From an uncultured Hyphomicrobiales bacterium (lineage in GTDB: Bacteria; Pseudomonadota; Alphaproteobacteria; Rhizobiales; Xanthobacteraceae): a stretch of DNA of 7,337 bases. The stretch is taken from positions 1-7,337 of the forward strand of contig CAITEM010000347.1 in NCBI GenBank assembly GCA_903891395.1, written 5' to 3'. The notes beneath the pieces are model-generated. The model ran no database searches and was not told where the DNA came from. It saw nothing but the letters and a program-made list of their open reading frames with translations. This document shows, piece after piece, positions 5,141 to 7,337 of the stretch. A program made the translations under genes and the position numbers. Numbering within the stretch: the stretch's first letter is position 1; every line of letters starts with the position of its first letter.

Positions 5141-6478
5141 ATGCCGCGTCCGCGAACCTCTCCCCAGCCGGAAGTCCCTGGCCTCGCTGCCCGTCGAATC
5201 GCCGTCGATATTCTCGACGCCGTGTTTCGGCGCCGCATTGCGCTCGACGAGCAATTGTCCGGCCGCGCCGCCCACCCCGGGCTCGCCACGTTGGCCGACC
5301 GCGACCGCGCGCTGATGCGACGGCTGGTCGCGACGGTGTTGCGCCGGCTCGGCACGCTGCGCCATGTGCTCGGCGGATTTCTCGAAAAAGGATTTCCCGC
5401 CGAGGCACCCCGTGTCGAATCGATCTTGCTGGTCGGCGCGGCACAAATACTTTGGCTCGACGTTCCCGATCATGCCGCGGTCGATCTGTCGGTGCGCCTC
5501 GCCCAAAGCGACCGGCGCGCCGGGCGTTACGCCGGCCTGGTCAACGCCGTGCTGCGCCGTGTCGCGCAGAACCGCGCCACCATCATGGCCGACACAATTT
5601 CGCGCGACACGCCGGACTGGCTGCTCAAGCGCTGGACCAAGACTTACGGCGCCGACATCGCGCGCGCGATCGCCGAGGCTAACGGTCACGAACCTGCGCT
5701 CGACGTCAGCGTCAAACAAGACCCTGAAATCTGGGCCGAGCATCTGCATGGCCGCGTCGTCGCAACCGGTACAGTGCGCACCTTGGCGCATGGCGCCATC
5801 TCGCTGCTGCCCGGCTTCACCGAAGGCGCCTGGTGGGTGCAGGACGCCGCCGCGTCGATCCCCGCGCATTTGCTCGGCGACGTGCGCGACCGCGACGTGC
5901 TCGATCTGTGCGCGGCGCCGGGCGGCAAGACCGCGCAGCTCGCCAATGCCGGCGCGCGCGTCGTAGCGCTCGATCGCTCCGCGCCGCGGCTGACGCGCCT
6001 CACCGAAAATCTGGCGCGGCTGTCGTTGAAAGCCGAGACCATCGCCGCCGACGCGCTCGAATGGCAAGGCGGCCTGTTCGACGCCATCCTGCTCGACGCG
6101 CCCTGCTCGTCGACGGGGACCATTCGCCGTCATCCCGACGTACCTTGGCTCAAGGCCGAGGCCGACCTGGTCCAGCTCACGTCGTTGCAGCACCGGCTGC
6201 TCGATCACGCCGTGACGCTGCTCAAGCCCGGCGCGACGATAGTCTATTGCGTTTGCTCGCTGGAACCGGAAGAAGGCGCCGACCAGATCAACGCTTTGCT
6301 CGCCCGCAACACCACCGTTGCGCGCAAGCCGATCACGGCGCCGGAGGTATTCGACCGGGCCGAATTCCTCACCGCAGACGGCGATTTGCGGACACTGCCG
6401 CAGTATTTGCCCGACCCCGAACCGCAGTGGGGCGGCCTCGACGGCTTCTTTGCCGCCAGGCTCACGCGAATTGGCTAG
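5141..6478 (+). CDS. rsmB: RsmB/NOP-family 16S rRNA cytosine-5 methyltransferase
   Basis: RsmB transfers a methyl group from S-adenosylmethionine to C5 of cytosine 967 (E. coli numbering) of 16S rRNA. The 445 residues comprise a helical NusB-like RNA-binding region (about 13-150, with LADRDRALMRRLVATVLRRL and AGLVNAVLRRV) and a Rossmann methyltransferase domain. SAM-binding motif I is DLCAAPGGKT at 255-264. DAPCSSTG at 319-326 carries C322, and YCVCSLEPEEG at 369-379 carries C372, the usual nucleophile position. The C-terminus has the family's WGGLDGFFAARL. I chose ATG 5141 because AAGGA lies 7 bases upstream and the protein then starts like relatives I remember (MPRPR...PGLAARRIA). A GTG at 5048 would add 31 residues, but its third codon positions are only 17/31 G or C and it lacks a ribosome binding site. 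Alternative NOP specificities cannot be fully excluded. Confidence 0.92.
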   Translation: MPRPRTSPQPEVPGLAARRIAVDILDAVFRRRIALDEQLSGRAAHPGLATLADRDRALMRRLVATVLRRLGTLRHVLGGFLEKGFPAEAPRVESILLVGAAQILWLDVPDHAAVDLSVRLAQSDRRAGRYAGLVNAVLRRVAQNRATIMADTISRDTPDWLLKRWTKTYGADIARAIAEANGHEPALDVSVKQDPEIWAEHLHGRVVATGTVRTLAHGAISLLPGFTEGAWWVQDAAASIPAHLLGDVRDRDVLDLCAAPGGKTAQLANAGARVVALDRSAPRLTRLTENLARLSLKAETIAADALEWQGGLFDAILLDAPCSSTGTIRRHPDVPWLKAEADLVQLTSLQHRLLDHAVTLLKPGATIVYCVCSLEPEEGADQINALLARNTTVARKPITAPEVFDRAEFLTADGDLRTLPQYLPDPEPQWGGLDGFFAARLTRIG

Positions 6479-6502
6479 CATTTTCGCGGTTAAATCACGA
6501 TC

Positions 6503-6521
6503 CGGCCAAGCGTATTGGCCG
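6503..6521 (+). terminator. Candidate terminator of rsmB
   Basis: CGGCCAA (6503-6509) and TTGGCCG (6515-6521) form a perfect 7-bp stem with a 5-base loop, followed by TTT and then G. It begins 24 bases after the rsmB stop codon. The T-run is short, as is common in GC-rich alphaproteobacteria. It would partly separate rsmB from the heparinase-like gene. Confidence 0.5.
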
Positions 6522-6592
6522 TTTGCCGCCCCTTCGCTATCGTGGCTGACTCGCGCGCGAATCGGGCCGCGTTGCAGGGGACAGGCAGCTTC

Positions 6593-7337
6593 ATGAGGGG
6601 TGTTTCGGTCGCGGAGCGATTAAGGCTCTCCGTGCTCATCGGGCGCCGCGCATTCCGCAGCCTCGCCGGGGGCTTCAACACCCATCCGCTGTTACGCTGG
6701 CGCTTCGGCTCGACCAAGACCGACCGGCTGGTCATCGCTCCGCAAGATCTGCGCACCGCCGACGCCACCCGCGCCAGCGAGATCTATGCCGGACGTTTCG
6801 CCTTCGCCGGCAAGGTCGTCATCTGCGACCGGCGCTCGCCCTTCGAGATGACGCCGCCGTCCGACGAATGGGCGGTGCAACTGCTGAGCTTCTCCTGGCT
6901 GCGCCATTTGCGCGCCGCCGACTCGGCCATCACCCGCGCCAATGCGCGCTCGCTGATCGACGAATGGATCACGCTGCAAGGCGGCTGGCATCCGGTCGGC
7001 TGGCGCTCCGACATTCTGTCGCGCCGCATCATCTGCTGGCTTAGCCAGGCGCCATTCGTGTTGCAGGATTCCGACGCCAAATTTTATCGCCGCTTCATCC
7101 GCAGCCTGTCGCGGCAGGTGCGCTATTTGCGCCGTACGCTGAACGAGGCACGCGACGGCATGCCGCGGCTGCAGGCGATAATCGCACTGACTTTCGCGAC
7201 CCTCTGTCTGCAAGGCCAGTCCGGAAGCCTGCGCGCCCATGCGCGCCGTCTGATCGAAGAACTGCGGGCGCAACTCTTACCCGACGGCGGCCATATCAGC
7301 CGCAATCCCGGCGCGCTGATCGAACTGCTGGCCGACC
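6593..7337 (+). CDS. Heparinase II/III family protein (5' part, runs off window)
   Basis: The frame is open from ATG 6593 to the right edge, giving 248 residues without a stop. It begins MRGVSVAERLRL and has no clear signal peptide. The region around 127-150, with LQGGWHPVGWRSDILSRRI followed by WL, and the later LPDGGHISRNPGALIELLAD, match the alpha-helical toroid part of heparinase II/III-like proteins of Hyphomicrobiales. Polysaccharide lyases of this fold cleave uronic-acid-containing glycans, but the substrate of this chromosomal alphaproteobacterial subgroup is not established, and the C-terminal beta-sandwich domain with further active-site residues lies outside the window. CAGG at 6582-6585 is a modest ribosome binding site. 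The order rsmB, heparinase-like, purH is, as I recall, frequent in this order of bacteria, so purH is predicted just beyond the edge. Confidence 0.82.
   Translation, partial: MRGVSVAERLRLSVLIGRRAFRSLAGGFNTHPLLRWRFGSTKTDRLVIAPQDLRTADATRASEIYAGRFAFAGKVVICDRRSPFEMTPPSDEWAVQLLSFSWLRHLRAADSAITRANARSLIDEWITLQGGWHPVGWRSDILSRRIICWLSQAPFVLQDSDAKFYRRFIRSLSRQVRYLRRTLNEARDGMPRLQAIIALTFATLCLQGQSGSLRAHARRLIEELRAQLLPDGGHISRNPGALIELLAD

Noticed and set aside
5042..6481. A 479-codon open frame on the minus strand opposite rsmB
   Set aside because: It mirrors the rsmB frame almost exactly, which is a usual artefact of high GC at third codon positions. Its translation shows no recognisable domain, while the + strand carries all RsmB motifs.
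1..7337. CRISPR array, tRNA/rRNA, insertion sequence or defence system
   Set aside because: No spaced direct repeats, cloverleaf-like sequence, transposase or defence-type partner gene was seen; the EVE-domain gene alone is not evidence for a defence locus.

Overview
The window is GC-rich, densely coded chromosomal DNA. Protein features and gene order suggest an alphaproteobacterium of the order Hyphomicrobiales (Bradyrhizobium / Rhodopseudomonas / Pseudolabrys type); this is inferred from remembered family resemblance, not from a search. A long palindromic intergenic repeat beginning GTCATTCCGGGGCGCG, a type I associate with these genomes, points the same way. All seven genes lie on the + strand. 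I see no tRNA, rRNA, CRISPR array, transposase or phage gene, so this is core, housekeeping-type DNA rather than an accessory island.

Layout: (1) 1-342, the 3' end of an EVE-domain gene. (2) 345-445, a roughly 100-bp imperfect palindrome filling most of the gap to the next gene. (3) 464-889, a small four-helix DUF1761 membrane protein. (4) 890-1037, an upstream region with an FNR/FixK-like palindrome and a sigma70-like promoter candidate, leading into (5) 1038-2987, acs, a complete AMP-forming acetyl-CoA synthetase. (6) 3143-3856, a DUF3053 (YiaF-like) lipoprotein. (7) 3991-4503 and 4500-5000, two tandem paralogous YkuD L,D-transpeptidases overlapping by ATGA. (8) 5141-6478, rsmB, a 16S rRNA m5C methyltransferase. 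(9) 6593 to the right edge, the N-terminal part of a heparinase II/III-family protein.

The genes form three functional groups: acetate activation (acs); cell envelope (the lipoprotein, the two peptidoglycan cross-linking enzymes and perhaps the heparinase-like protein); and nucleic-acid binding or modification (EVE protein, RsmB). Hairpins after acs, the lipoprotein gene and rsmB suggest mostly short transcription units; only the two L,D-transpeptidases are clearly coupled.

I find no convincing new multi-gene system. The observations most worth a second look are regulatory or structural: the FNR/FixK-type site before acs, the tandem transpeptidase duplication, mutually exclusive hairpins around an orphan Shine-Dalgarno sequence before those genes, the structured leader of rsmB, and the palindromic repeat.
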